The notes beneath the pieces were generated by a model. The model saw only the letters and a program-made list of their open reading frames with translations, did not search any database and had not been told where the DNA came from. 64,000 nt of DNA from contig NZ_JASZYV010000001.1 of NCBI RefSeq assembly GCF_030316895.1, positions 1,612,001 through 1,676,000 on the forward strand. Reading direction: 5' to 3'. Position numbers and translations under genes: made by a program. Position 1 is the stretch's first letter. The number at the start of each line of letters is the position of its first letter. This stretch comes from Variovorax dokdonensis. Lineage in GTDB: Bacteria; Pseudomonadota; Gammaproteobacteria; Burkholderiales; Burkholderiaceae_C. Positions 50,995 through 60,282 of this stretch are shown in pieces.

Positions 50995-52343
50995 ACGACC
51001 GACTGCAACTACCGCCCCCGCAACTGCTGCTGACCATCGCGGCGCTGCGCGACAAGGCCCTGGCCGCCGAATCGCTCAACGCGCTTGCGTTCGGCATCGC
51101 CAACGACCTGTATCCGCTGCTGCGCTTTCGTCAGGCGCTGGTGTTTGCGCAGCACGGCGCGCAGCACTACGAACTGCTTTGCGTGTCGGGCCTGGCCAAG
51201 CCGCAGGAAGACTCGCCCTACCTGGTCTGGCTGCGCCGCGCGATGCGCTGGCTGGGCCCGAAAGTGACAGGGCGGGAGCCGGCCTGGGTGGCCCGCGCCG
51301 ACCTCGATCCACCTGCCGAAGTGGCTGACGGCTGGGCCGAGTGGTGGCCGGCCGGCGCTTGGTGCGTGCCCCTGCACGGCCGAAACGGCGAGCGCCTGGG
51401 CCTGGCACTTTTCCTTCAGGATGCGCCGCCGCCCGAGCCCTTGCTGCAGCCGCTGCAAGGCCTGTGGAGCACCTGGGCCTATTGCTGGGGCACCTTGAGC
51501 GGGCAGGGCAAGTTGCGGGGTTGGCGGCCGAGCAAGCGTCAAGTCCTGCTTGGACTGGCCGTGCTGGCAGCGCTGCTGCTGGTTCCGGTGCGGCAGACAG
51601 CGCTCGCGCCGGCCGAAATCGTTTCGCGCGAGGCCCAGGTCATCAGCTCGCCCATCGATGGCGTGATCGCAAGGATGCAGGTGCGCCCCAACCAGCCGGT
51701 GGAAGCCGGCACGCCGCTGTTCACGCTCGACGAGACCACGCTGCGCAATCGAGCCGACGTGCTGCGCAAGGAGGTTGCGGTGGCCGATGCCGAGCTCATC
51801 GCGGCGAGCCAGCGGGCCTTCGACAATCCGCAGAGCAAGGGCGAATTGACCGTGCTGACCGGCAAGGCGCAGCAGCGCCGGTCGGAGCTGTCGGGCGTGC
51901 TGGCGCAGTTGCAGCGCACCCAGGTGGTCTCGCCGCGCGCTGGCGTGGCGGTGTACAGCGATCCCAACGACTGGATCGGCAAGCCCGTCAGCACCGGCGA
52001 GCGCATCCTGCAGGTGGCCGACCCGTCCAAGCCGGCCATGCGTGTCGAGCTTCCCGTGGCCGATGCCATCGCGCTCGAACCGGGTGCGCGCGTCACGCTC
52101 TATCTGGCCGCCTATCCGCTGACGCCGCTGGAAGGCAAGATCCTCGAGACCAGCTACCAGGCGCGCACGACCGACGAAGGCGTGGTCGCCTATCGGCTGC
52201 TGGTCAGCATCGAGGAAGGCGAAGGGCCGGAGCGCCGGCTCGGCCTGCATGGCACGGCCAAGCTCTATGGCGGGCGTGTGGTGCTGGGCTACTACCTGCT
52301 GCGCCGGCCGATTTCGACGGCGCGCGCCTGGCTGGGCTGGTAG
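50991..52343 (+). CDS. HlyD-family adaptor with N-terminal GAF-like cytoplasmic domain
   Basis: The 450-residue protein has an N-terminal soluble part (about 1-165) that looks like a GAF domain (LNALAFGIANDLYPLLRFRQALVF, WCVPLHGRNGERLGLALFLQ). A transmembrane helix follows (about 184-200, VLLGLAVLAALLLVPV). The C-terminal HlyD/biotin-lipoyl part includes VISSPIDGVIARMQVRPNQPVEAG, a short hairpin and a barrel. This architecture differs from ordinary HlyD, in which the N-terminal cytoplasmic part is short. The GTG at 50991 overlaps the previous stop. It is probably the second adaptor of the exporter and may sense a cytoplasmic signal. Confidence 0.85.
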   Translation: MNDRLQLPPPQLLLTIAALRDKALAAESLNALAFGIANDLYPLLRFRQALVFAQHGAQHYELLCVSGLAKPQEDSPYLVWLRRAMRWLGPKVTGREPAWVARADLDPPAEVADGWAEWWPAGAWCVPLHGRNGERLGLALFLQDAPPPEPLLQPLQGLWSTWAYCWGTLSGQGKLRGWRPSKRQVLLGLAVLAALLLVPVRQTALAPAEIVSREAQVISSPIDGVIARMQVRPNQPVEAGTPLFTLDETTLRNRADVLRKEVAVADAELIAASQRAFDNPQSKGELTVLTGKAQQRRSELSGVLAQLQRTQVVSPRAGVAVYSDPNDWIGKPVSTGERILQVADPSKPAMRVELPVADAIALEPGARVTLYLAAYPLTPLEGKILETSYQARTTDEGVVAYRLLVSIEEGEGPERRLGLHGTAKLYGGRVVLGYYLLRRPISTARAWLGW

Positions 52344-52348
52344 CGATC

Positions 52349-54460
52349 ATGATGGTCAATCCCGCCGCCATGGCCGCGGAGCTGCCGGTGCCGCCGCTGC
52401 GCGAAGACCTGCGCCTCGGCGAAGCGGCCGCAGGCGCGGACGGCGAACCGACCTGGATGATCCAGGACACCGTGGTCAATCGCTTCTATCGCATCGGTTG
52501 GTTCGAATTCGAATGCCTGTTGCGCTGGGGACAGAGCCCGCGTCGCATCAGCGAGCAGATTGCGAGCCAGACCGCACTCAAGCCTGACGCGGACCAGGTG
52601 CTGCAGTTCCGCCAGTTCCTGGAACAGCACCAGTTGCTGCGCCCTGGCGACGATGCGGTCGACCGGCTTCGCCAGCGCAGCGAAGGCAACCCCTGGCTGA
52701 CCTGGAAGGGCTGGCTGCATCACTACCTGTTCTTCCGCGTGCCGCTGGTGCGGCCGCAGCGCTTGCTCCAGTCGCTGGCCCGACGGCTAGATGGGCTGTT
52801 CCATCCCTTCACGGCCTGGCTGGTGGTCGCGCTGACCCTGCTCGGCTTGGTGATGGTCGCGCACCAGTGGGACACTTTCAAGAACGCGGTGATCGAGTCC
52901 TTCTCGCCCGAGGGCCTGCTCGGCTTCGCGCTTGCGCTCATCGTGGGCAAGACGCTGCACGAGATGGGCCACGCGCTCACCGCCACGCGACTGGGGCTGA
53001 AGGTGGCGCACATGGGCATCGCGTTCGTGGTGCTGTGGCCCATGCTCTACACCGACACCGGTGAAGCCTGGAAGCTGCGAAGTTCGCGCGCGCGCCTGGC
53101 CATCGCCAGCGCCGGGATACTGACCGAACTGGGGCTCGCCGGCCTGGCCACGCTGGGCTGGGCGCTGAGCGAACCGGGCGCGCTGCGCGACGCCTTCTTC
53201 TACCTCGCGACCACCGCATGGGTGCTTTCGCTGGCGCTCAATGCGAGCCCCTTCATGCGTTTCGACGGCTACTTCATCCTGTCGGACCTGATCGATTTTC
53301 CGAACCTGCACGAGCGCGCGCAGGCACAGGCCAAGGTCGCCATCCGGCGCCGGCTGCTGGGCCTGAAAGAGCCCTGGCCAGAACCCTTCCGGCCACGCGA
53401 GCGGCGCCTGCTCATCGCCTTTGCCATCGCCACGTGGGTGTATCGGCTGATCATCTTCGCGGGCATCGCGGTGGCGGTGTATCTGTTCTTCTTCAAGGCG
53501 CTGGGCATCTTCCTGTTCGCAGTCGAGGTCAGCTGGTTCATCCTGCGGCCGATCTGGCGCGAGATGCAGCACTGGTGGCAGGCGCGCCAAGGCATCCCGA
53601 CCTCGCGCGGATGGGTGCTGGGCGCGCTGCTGGGTGGGTTGATCGTGCTGCTGGCGCTGCCTTGGCAGACCCAGGTGCACGGCTGGGGCATGGCGCGCGC
53701 GGAGCGTCAGCTTCGGGTGTTCGCGCCCTATCCGGCTCAGCTTCGGGAGATCCATCCTGTCGGCACGGTGGCGGCAGGCCAGACACTGGTGACCTTGGGG
53801 CACCCGGACGTGGACGAGAAGCTGCGCCGCAGCGAAGCCGGAGCGCGCGGCTACGACGCACGGCTGCTGGGCTTGTTGGCCGATCCCGGCGGCCTGGGTG
53901 AGGAAGCCGCGTTGCGCCAGCGGCTGGGCGTCGAGCTTCAGGAGGGAAGCGCGGCGCGCTCCGAGATCGAGCGCCTGCACCTGCAGGCGCCCTTTGCGGG
54001 GCTGTGGCGCGACGTGGATCCGCAGTGGTCATCAGGGCAGTGGATCGGCACGCGCGAGTCCATCGGCGTGTTGTACGACCCGTCGAGCTGGCAGGTGGAT
54101 GCCTACGTCAAGCCGGACGAGGTGCACCGCATCGAGCCGGGCGCGAGCGTGCGCTTCTATCCCGAGGGGCAATTCACGCCCATCGACGGCAAGGTGATCG
54201 CCATCGGCACCACCCGAACCGCGCAGCTCGAAAGCCCGATGCTGTCCAACCGTCATGGCGGACCGCTGCCCACGGCCAAGACGGGCAAGGAACTGACCCC
54301 CACGCCCGCGCTCTTCCATGTGCTGGTGCAACTGAGCGCCGCCCCGCCAGCCCAGCAGGAAACGCGCGGGCAGGTGCAGGTCGAAGGCGCACGCCGCAGC
54401 GTGCTGATCGAAGGCCTGACACGACTGGCCGCCGTGCTGCGCCGCGAAAGCGGCTTCTAG
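52349..54460 (+). CDS. PqqD-like / M50 metalloprotease / HlyD fusion membrane protein
   Basis: The 703-residue inner-membrane protein has three parts. Residues about 24-100 (WMIQDTVVNRFYRIGWFEF to FRQFLEQHQLL) resemble a PqqD-like winged-helix peptide-recognition domain. The middle (about 150-440) is a polytopic site-2-protease-like domain with HEMGH at 204-208 and NASPFMRFDG at 298-307 (the N-x-x-P-x4-D-G motif), so all zinc ligands are present. The C-terminus (about 445-703) is a HlyD-like periplasmic adaptor (FAPYPAQLREIHPVGTVAAGQ). It ends the operon and its stop overlaps the convergent transporter gene. I infer that it recognises, and perhaps cuts, the exported substrate. ATG 52352 is an alternative start. 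Confidence 0.85.
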   Translation: MMVNPAAMAAELPVPPLREDLRLGEAAAGADGEPTWMIQDTVVNRFYRIGWFEFECLLRWGQSPRRISEQIASQTALKPDADQVLQFRQFLEQHQLLRPGDDAVDRLRQRSEGNPWLTWKGWLHHYLFFRVPLVRPQRLLQSLARRLDGLFHPFTAWLVVALTLLGLVMVAHQWDTFKNAVIESFSPEGLLGFALALIVGKTLHEMGHALTATRLGLKVAHMGIAFVVLWPMLYTDTGEAWKLRSSRARLAIASAGILTELGLAGLATLGWALSEPGALRDAFFYLATTAWVLSLALNASPFMRFDGYFILSDLIDFPNLHERAQAQAKVAIRRRLLGLKEPWPEPFRPRERRLLIAFAIATWVYRLIIFAGIAVAVYLFFFKALGIFLFAVEVSWFILRPIWREMQHWWQARQGIPTSRGWVLGALLGGLIVLLALPWQTQVHGWGMARAERQLRVFAPYPAQLREIHPVGTVAAGQTLVTLGHPDVDEKLRRSEAGARGYDARLLGLLADPGGLGEEAALRQRLGVELQEGSAARSEIERLHLQAPFAGLWRDVDPQWSSGQWIGTRESIGVLYDPSSWQVDAYVKPDEVHRIEPGASVRFYPEGQFTPIDGKVIAIGTTRTAQLESPMLSNRHGGPLPTAKTGKELTPTPALFHVLVQLSAAPPAQQETRGQVQVEGARRSVLIEGLTRLAAVLRRESGF

Positions 54461-55329
54461 GACTCGGCCGCCTCTGGCTGGTCGGCTGTGCGCTTGGCCA
54501 GCCACTTCATGTAGACGATCGTCGCGATGATGCTCACCAGCAGGTAGAGCGCGATCAACGCCGGCACACCGCGATCCTGCGGGAAGTTGAAGGCCGCCAG
54601 CGCGAAGGCGATGCCGGGATGGCGCGAGGCGGTCGATACCGCCAGCACCAGGCGTGAATCGGCATCCGGTCCGCCAAGGATATGGCCGACCGCGATGCCG
54701 ATGACGATGAACACCAGCAACGGGATCCACGCGCCATGCCCCAGCGCTTCGAGCAAGGCGCTGTGCATGGCGAGCAGGACGATCAGGCCTGCCAGCGGAA
54801 GCAACCAGCCGGCCAAGAGGATGGCCGGGCGAAGCATGCCCTGGGCAGCGGCGGGCACCAGCGCACGCACCAGCATCCCCGCCAGGATGGGGCCGATGAT
54901 CATCTTGAGCACCACCAGCGTCACCGCGCCCATCTGCACGCTGAAGCTCTGCCCGAAGATGGATCCGAGCAAATGCAGCCACAGCGGTATGAGGATGAGG
55001 GACAGCAGTGCCATGCACACCATCAAGCCCAGGGCGTACGAAGAATGCCCGCCCCCCTTGCTCTGTCGCTTGGGCAGCAGCGGCGGAATGGGCGAGATGG
55101 CCAGTGCAACCAGCGTCACCTGCAAGGCATGGGGCAGGTCGAACCATTTCAACAGCACGATGGCCACCACCGGCATGATCACGAACATGGCCAGCAGCGC
55201 GCGCACCAGCAGGGCAGGGCGCTTGAGTACAAAGACGAGGTCTTTCGGTGTCGCCTCCAGCCCCAGCGCATAGACGCTGATGATGACGCTGGCTTGCAGG
55301 CAAAGCTTGATCAGTTCTTGAAGGTCCAT
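54457..55329 (-). CDS. Bile acid:sodium symporter (BASS) family transporter
   Basis: The 290-residue protein has about nine to ten hydrophobic helices. The family-like segments ALAISPIPPLLPKRQ and STASRHPGIAFALAAFNFP match the two discontinuous-helix regions of BASS/ASBT sodium-coupled transporters. Substrate is unknown; in bacteria, members carry bile acids, pantoate or other organic anions. The ATG at 55329 has GGGA six bases upstream; ATG 55341 and TTG 55347 are in-frame alternatives that add 4-6 residues. It is convergent with the exporter operon, sharing four bases at the stop codons. Confidence 0.85.
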   Translation of the reverse strand: MDLQELIKLCLQASVIISVYALGLEATPKDLVFVLKRPALLVRALLAMFVIMPVVAIVLLKWFDLPHALQVTLVALAISPIPPLLPKRQSKGGGHSSYALGLMVCMALLSLILIPLWLHLLGSIFGQSFSVQMGAVTLVVLKMIIGPILAGMLVRALVPAAAQGMLRPAILLAGWLLPLAGLIVLLAMHSALLEALGHGAWIPLLVFIVIGIAVGHILGGPDADSRLVLAVSTASRHPGIAFALAAFNFPQDRGVPALIALYLLVSIIATIVYMKWLAKRTADQPEAAES

Positions 55330-55560
55330 CTCCGATCCCATGAGCAAAGGCGGCTTTCATCAAAACACAAGGCCGCAGATCCGGCAAATCTGAACACGCA
55401 CGCGTGGCCGCGGCATGACCGCAGGGATGGTCGCCCCGGCGTGTCCGCGGGCGCGGGCGCGGGCGCGGTGCAAATCCGAACACCTGTGCCGCCTGAAATT
55501 CTTAGACTCGTCGATCGACCCAACGCGGCTGCGCGCCGCACGAGCCCCGAGGAGCCGCAC

Positions 55561-57213
55561 ATGGATTGGCAGACGCACGAAATCAGCAATCAGTTCGACG
55601 AACTGACCAACTACAACCTCTACGCCACCGATGCGCCGCTGCGCGAGGCCATGGAGCGTGCAGGCGCAGCTTGGGCGGGCGACGCGCTCTCTGCCTACGG
55701 CGCCAGGTTGGGCGACGCGCGGACCTGGGAATGGGCGGCACTGGCGAACCGGCACACACCGGAGTTCGACGCCTTTGACGCGCGCGGCCGACGCATCGAT
55801 CGTGTCGAGTTCCATCCCAGCTGGCACGAACTCATGCGCATGCACCGCGAGGCTGGCTCGGTGTCGCTGGCGTTCAAGGAGCCGGCCAGGCCAGGCCGCT
55901 GGACGGCTTGGGCGGCGCACTTCTACATGGAAGGTCAGGTCGAGGCGGGCGCCATGTGCCCGCTGTCGATGACGCAGGCGTCGATCCCGGTGCTGAGCAA
56001 GGAACCGCAGTTGTGGGCCACCTACGGCGCCAAGCTGATGAACGACGCCTACGATCCGCGCGACGTGCCGATCGAGCAGAAGTCCTCCATCTGGATCGGC
56101 ATGGGCATGACCGAGAAGCAGGGCGGCTCCGACGTGCGCGCCAACAGCACCACGGCCACGCCGGTCGGCGCGGGTGGTCGCGGTGGCGAATACCTGATCC
56201 GCGGCCACAAGTGGTTCTTCTCGGCACCGATGTGCGACGCGCACCTGGTGGTGGCCCGCACTGCCGACGGCGGCCCGTCGTGCTTCTTCGTGCCGCGCTG
56301 GAAGCCGGACGGCACGAAGAACCCGGTGCACGTCCAGCGCCTGAAGGAAAAGGTCGGCAACCGCAGCAATTCAAGTAGTGAAGTCGAGTTCCAGGACGCT
56401 TGGGGCATCCTCCTGGGGGAGGAGGGGCGGGGCATTCCCACCATCATCGAGATGGCCACCTACACGCGCCTGCATTGCGTGCTGGGAAGCGCGGCCATGT
56501 TGCGCCAAGCGTCGGTGCAGGCCATCGCCTACGCCCGACAGCGCAAGGCCTTCGGCAACGTGCTGGTCAAGCAACCGCTGATGCGCGGTGTGCTGGCCGA
56601 CCTGGCGCTCGAGAGCGAAGCAGCGCTGGTGCTGGCCATGCGCTTGGCGCAGGCGTACGAAAACGGCGACGATCCCGCGCAGCGTGTCTGGAAGCGCGTC
56701 ATCACACCGGCTGCGAAGTTCTGGGTGTGCAAGCGCGCCGTCGAACTCACCGGCGAGGCCATGGAAGTCTTCGGCGGCAACGGCTACGTGGACAACGGCC
56801 CGATGGCCCGCCTGTTCCGCGAGGCGCCGGTCAACTCGATCTGGGAAGGCTCGGGCAACGTGATGTGCCTGGACGTCATGCGTGCCATCGGCCGCGAGCC
56901 CCAGGCCGCTTTCGACCTGCTGGACGAACTGGCCGAAGGCGCCAGCGCCGACGCCGCCGTGCAGGCCGAGGTGGCGGCGCTCCGCAAGATGCTGGCCACC
57001 GATCCGTCCGAACTTGAAGGGCTGGGTCGCCGCTTCGCCCAGCGCCTGGTGCTGACCGCGCAGGCCGTCCTTCTTCGCAAGCATGCGCCCGCGGCGGTGG
57101 CCGATGCCTTCGTGGCGACGCGGCTCGATGCCCAGTGGGGACGCGTGGTGGGTGCCATCGACACCCGTGGCATCGATGTCGACGCGCTGCTGGAGCGCGC
57201 GCTGCCGGCCTGA
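55561..57213 (+). CDS. aidB: AidB-like acyl-CoA dehydrogenase-family flavoprotein
   Basis: The 550-residue protein follows the E. coli AidB pattern along its whole length: MDWQTHEISNQFDELTNYNLY start, GMGMTEKQGGSDV, GHKWFFSAPMCDAHLV, GNRSNSSSEVEFQDA and PVNSIWEGSGNVMCLDV. AidB is an FAD protein with isovaleryl-CoA dehydrogenase-like fold and DNA-binding ability, induced in the alkylation response in E. coli. The ATG at 55561 is the family N-terminus; the 293-codon open extension upstream is not coding. No ada or alkB gene is nearby, so a link to alkylation here is unproven; a plain acyl-CoA dehydrogenase is the alternative. Confidence 0.85.
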   Translation: MDWQTHEISNQFDELTNYNLYATDAPLREAMERAGAAWAGDALSAYGARLGDARTWEWAALANRHTPEFDAFDARGRRIDRVEFHPSWHELMRMHREAGSVSLAFKEPARPGRWTAWAAHFYMEGQVEAGAMCPLSMTQASIPVLSKEPQLWATYGAKLMNDAYDPRDVPIEQKSSIWIGMGMTEKQGGSDVRANSTTATPVGAGGRGGEYLIRGHKWFFSAPMCDAHLVVARTADGGPSCFFVPRWKPDGTKNPVHVQRLKEKVGNRSNSSSEVEFQDAWGILLGEEGRGIPTIIEMATYTRLHCVLGSAAMLRQASVQAIAYARQRKAFGNVLVKQPLMRGVLADLALESEAALVLAMRLAQAYENGDDPAQRVWKRVITPAAKFWVCKRAVELTGEAMEVFGGNGYVDNGPMARLFREAPVNSIWEGSGNVMCLDVMRAIGREPQAAFDLLDELAEGASADAAVQAEVAALRKMLATDPSELEGLGRRFAQRLVLTAQAVLLRKHAPAAVADAFVATRLDAQWGRVVGAIDTRGIDVDALLERALPA

Positions 57214-57229
57214 GCCTCCGGCTGGCTCC

Positions 57230-57799
57230 TCAGCGTTGCTTGCGGCCGAAGATGAGGGCCCGTAGGTGCGCTACTACCCCCGCGCGCGTGGCCGTCTGCG
57301 AGCCGATCGGCACGTCGGCGTAGAGCGCGCGCTGTTCTTCCAGCACCTCGTGCAGGGCGGCGAGGTTCTGGTTGTTGTAGACCCAGACGCCTGACACCAC
57401 GAAATGCCCCGGGCTCGCGTCCGGGTGCGGCGCGATGTTCACATCCGAAGCGCCGATGCGCAGCATCGTCTCGGTGCGAACGGCCGCCTGCCGCTCCCCC
57501 GCGCCAAGCACGTCGATGTGGCGCGTCAGTCGAAAGCTGATCGACTGAATCTGCGGAAAGTTGGCCAACAGGAAGGCGCAGACCTCCAGGAAGATCAATC
57601 GTCCGACGTGCCGATCCTCCTTGAGGATGATCGGCTGCGCGACGAACCCCTCGATATGGACCTGCGTCCCGTTGTGCAGCAGCGGCAGCGGGTCGAGGAT
57701 GCCGAGCAGGTGCTCACGGTCGTAGACATGCAGCGGCTGTCCGAGCGAGTAGGGCTCGCCGGACGGGTTCAGCATGGTCAGGAAACCGGTTTGTTGCAT
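57230..57799 (-). CDS. Conserved hypothetical protein
   Basis: The 189-residue product has no signal peptide or membrane segment. Distinct stretches are LFLEV-type residues in RLIFLEVCAFLLANFPQIQSI, ISFRLTRHIDVLG and FVVSGVWVYNNQNLAALHEVLEEQRALY. I do not recognise a domain. It is convergent with aidB (16 bases) and divergent from serC. The start may be ATG 57799 or the ATG eight codons later. Base composition is like its neighbours, so it is accepted as a real gene of unknown role. Confidence 0.7.
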   Translation of the reverse strand: MQQTGFLTMLNPSGEPYSLGQPLHVYDREHLLGILDPLPLLHNGTQVHIEGFVAQPIILKEDRHVGRLIFLEVCAFLLANFPQIQSISFRLTRHIDVLGAGERQAAVRTETMLRIGASDVNIAPHPDASPGHFVVSGVWVYNNQNLAALHEVLEEQRALYADVPIGSQTATRAGVVAHLRALIFGRKQR

Positions 57800-57852
57800 G
57801 CGGGGTGGGGTTGCTTCTGCCTGGTTCGACAGCGAAACGCGCTGTTCGTCGT

Positions 57853-57882
57853 TTCACAAAGTGGCACAGTTGGAACTATAAA
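57853..57882 (+). promoter_or_regulatory. Promoter candidate for serC-serA
   Basis: TTCACA (57853-57858) and TATAAA (57877-57882) are separated by 18 bases, a reasonable sigma-70 promoter, about 113 bases before the serC start. It lies in the divergent space between the hypothetical gene and serC. Confidence 0.5.
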
Positions 57883-57995
57883 AGTCGCTCGGGTTAACGT
57901 TCATTGCCTCCAAGCCAGTTCGATGCAAGATTTCACGATCCAGCGAGGCGAGTGGCCGGTCGGTCCCCCTTCGAAGCAGGCATGGAGGTTCGTCG

Positions 57996-59081
57996 ATGAC
58001 TCAGCGTGTCTTCAACTTCAGTCCCGGCCCGGCAACCTTGCCCGAAGAGGTTCTGCGCCGTGCAGCGCAGGAAATGCTCGACTGGCACGGCAGCGGCATG
58101 TCGGTGATGGAGATGAGCCATCGCGGCAAGGAGTTCGTCGCCATCCATGCCCATGCCGAGCGACTGTTGCGGGACTTGCTGGGCGTGCCGGAGCACTACA
58201 AGGTGCTCTTCCTGCAAGGCGGCGCTATCGGCGAGAACGCGATCGTGCCGATGAATCTCCTGCGCGGGCATGCCAGCGTGGACATCGTCGATACCGGCGA
58301 ATGGTCGCTCAAGACCATCCAGGAGACGCGCAAGTACGCGCACGTCAACATCGCCGCCAGCAGCGCGGCCAAGCGCTACACCTGCATTCCGCCACGCCAG
58401 GGCTGGAGGCTCGACCCCGATGCCGCCTACGTCCACATCTGTTCCAACGAGACCATCGGCGGCGTGCAGTACCACTTCACCCCGGACGTCGGCGCTGTGC
58501 CACTGGTGGCGGACATGTCCAGCGACTTCATGTCGCGGCCCATCGACGTGTCGAAGTTCGGCTTGATCTACGCGGGCGCGCAGAAGAACCTGGGCCCGGC
58601 GGGCGTGACCATTGTCATCGTTCGCGAAGACCTTCTGGGCCATGCGCTGCCGATCACGCCCTCGGCCTTCGACTATGGCCTGCAGGCGCAGGCCGACTCC
58701 ATGCTCAACACGCCGCCGACCTGGGCGATCTACATGGTCGGCCTGGTGCTCGACTGGATACAGGACCAGGGCGGGCTGGCCGCGATGGAGCGGCGCAACA
58801 AGGAAAAGGCGGGCCTTCTCTACCAGTACCTGGAAGGCAATCGCTTCTATGCGAACCCGGTGGCGCCCGCGGACCGTTCGCTGATGAACGTGCCCTTCAC
58901 CTTGCGCGATCCGGCGCTCGACGATGCCTTTCTCAAGGGGGCTCAGGCTGCCGGACTCGTGCAGCTCAAGGGGCACCGCTCGGTGGGTGGCATGCGTGCT
59001 TCGATCTACAACGCGATGTCGCTCGAGGGCGTCTCGGCACTGGTGGCCTACATGAAGGGCTTCGAGGCGCGCCATGGATGA
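57996..59081 (+). CDS. serC: Phosphoserine aminotransferase
   Basis: SerC transfers the amino group of glutamate to 3-phosphohydroxypyruvate in serine synthesis and also serves in pyridoxal phosphate synthesis. The 361-residue class V aminotransferase has [14 protein letters not shown] at the start, [19 protein letters not shown], the PLP-lysine segment [12 protein letters not shown] with Lys197 and [16 protein letters not shown] near the end. Length is standard. The stop overlaps the ATG of serA by eight bases, so the pathway's first two enzymes are translated together. Confidence 0.96.
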   Translation: MTQRVFNFSPGPATLPEEVLRRAAQEMLDWHGSGMSVMEMSHRGKEFVAIHAHAERLLRDLLGVPEHYKVLFLQGGAIGENAIVPMNLLRGHASVDIVDTGEWSLKTIQETRKYAHVNIAASSAAKRYTCIPPRQGWRLDPDAAYVHICSNETIGGVQYHFTPDVGAVPLVADMSSDFMSRPIDVSKFGLIYAGAQKNLGPAGVTIVIVREDLLGHALPITPSAFDYGLQAQADSMLNTPPTWAIYMVGLVLDWIQDQGGLAAMERRNKEKAGLLYQYLEGNRFYANPVAPADRSLMNVPFTLRDPALDDAFLKGAQAAGLVQLKGHRSVGGMRASIYNAMSLEGVSALVAYMKGFEARHG

Positions 59082-60267
59082 GGCGGGCGCGATCTTCAAG
59101 GTGCTCGTGCTCAACGAGATCTCCCCCAAGGGCCTGGGCCGGCTGCCGCCGCAGCGATACGTCTGTGGCCGCGACATCGCCTGCCCCGATGCGGTGCTCG
59201 TGCGTTCTGCCGACATGCATGCGATGACGGTTCCCCCCAGCGTGCGGGCCATCGCGCGCGCCGGAGCAGGTACCAACAACATCCCCGTCGCGGCCATGAG
59301 CGCGCGTGGCGTGCCGGTGTTCAACGCGCCTGGAGCCAATGCCAACGCCGTCAAGGAACTGGTGCTGGCGGGAATGCTGATGGCCGCGCGAAACCTGGCG
59401 CGTGCATTGCGGTTCGTCGACGCCCTGGCTGGCCAGTCCGACGACGTCGAGAAGGCGGTGGAGGGCGGCAAGAGCGCCTTTGCCGGATTCGAGTTGCAGG
59501 GCCAGAGCCTGGGCATCGTCGGCCTGGGCAAGGTCGGCAGCCTGGTGGCAGACGCCGCCATCAAGCTGGGCATGGACGTGCTGGGATTCGACCCCGAGAT
59601 CACCGTCGACGCCGCCTGGAGCCTGCCGTCGCAGGTGCGGCGCGCGGCCAGCGTGGCGGAAGTGCTGCGCGGAGGGCGCTTCGTCACGCTGCACGTGCCG
59701 CTGCTGCCGGCAACGCGTGATCTGGTCAACGCCGACAACCTGAGCCTGATGCCGCGCGGCGGCGTGCTCCTGAATTTCTCGCGCCAAGGAGTGGTGAATG
59801 AAGCGGCGGCCCTGGCCGCGCTGGAGAGTGGCCAGCTCGGCGCCTACGTGTGCGACTTCCCGAGCCCGGCGCTGCTGGGCCATGAACGCGTGATCTGCCT
59901 GCCTCACCTCGGCGCGAGCACCTGCGAGGCCGAAGTGAACTGCGCCGTGATGGTGGCCGACCAGTTGCGCGACTTCCTGGAAAACGGCCACATCTCGCAT
60001 GCGGTCAACTTTCCGTCGATCAGGATGTCGCGGGAATCGGCCTTCCGCGTGGCCATCGCCAACGCCAACGTGCCCAACATGCTGGGGCAGATCTCCACCG
60101 CCATGGCCAAAGCGGGCCTGAATATCCACAACATGGTCAACCACTCCCGTGGCGAGATGGCCTACACGCTGGTGGATGTGGACAGCGCCGTTCGCGACGC
60201 GCTGCTGGCCGACCTGGCCGCCATCAACGGCGTGCTGTCGGTGCGCTACCTGCCCCGGCTGGATTGA
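59074..60267 (+). CDS. serA: D-3-phosphoglycerate dehydrogenase (short, ACT-domain type)
   Basis: This enzyme oxidises 3-phosphoglycerate with NAD, the first step of serine synthesis; serC just upstream does the next. The 397-residue protein has a 2-hydroxyacid dehydrogenase core with the NAD-binding [17 protein letters not shown], catalytic Arg237 in NFSRQGVV and His278 in [10 protein letters not shown]-terminal ACT domain (from about [20 protein letters not shown]) probably senses serine. The usual DVFxxEP glutamate segment is replaced by CDFPSPALL (260-268), a feature of a short SerA subgroup. It overlaps serC by eight bases. Confidence 0.9.
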   Translation: MDEAGAIFKVLVLNEISPKGLGRLPPQRYVCGRDIACPDAVLVRSADMHAMTVPPSVRAIARAGAGTNNIPVAAMSARGVPVFNAPGANANAVKELVLAGMLMAARNLARALRFVDALAGQSDDVEKAVEGGKSAFAGFELQGQSLGIVGLGKVGSLVADAAIKLGMDVLGFDPEITVDAAWSLPSQVRRAASVAEVLRGGRFVTLHVPLLPATRDLVNADNLSLMPRGGVLLNFSRQGVVNEAAALAALESGQLGAYVCDFPSPALLGHERVICLPHLGASTCEAEVNCAVMVADQLRDFLENGHISHAVNFPSIRMSRESAFRVAIANANVPNMLGQISTAMAKAGLNIHNMVNHSRGEMAYTLVDVDSAVRDALLADLAAINGVLSVRYLPRLD

Positions 60268-60282
60268 AACGGCGTCGCGCCG

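Noticed and set aside
54682..55560. Open frame extending aidB upstream by 293 codons
   Set aside because: It lies antisense to the BASS transporter, is Gln/Arg/His-rich, and the AidB-like N-terminus begins at ATG 55561.
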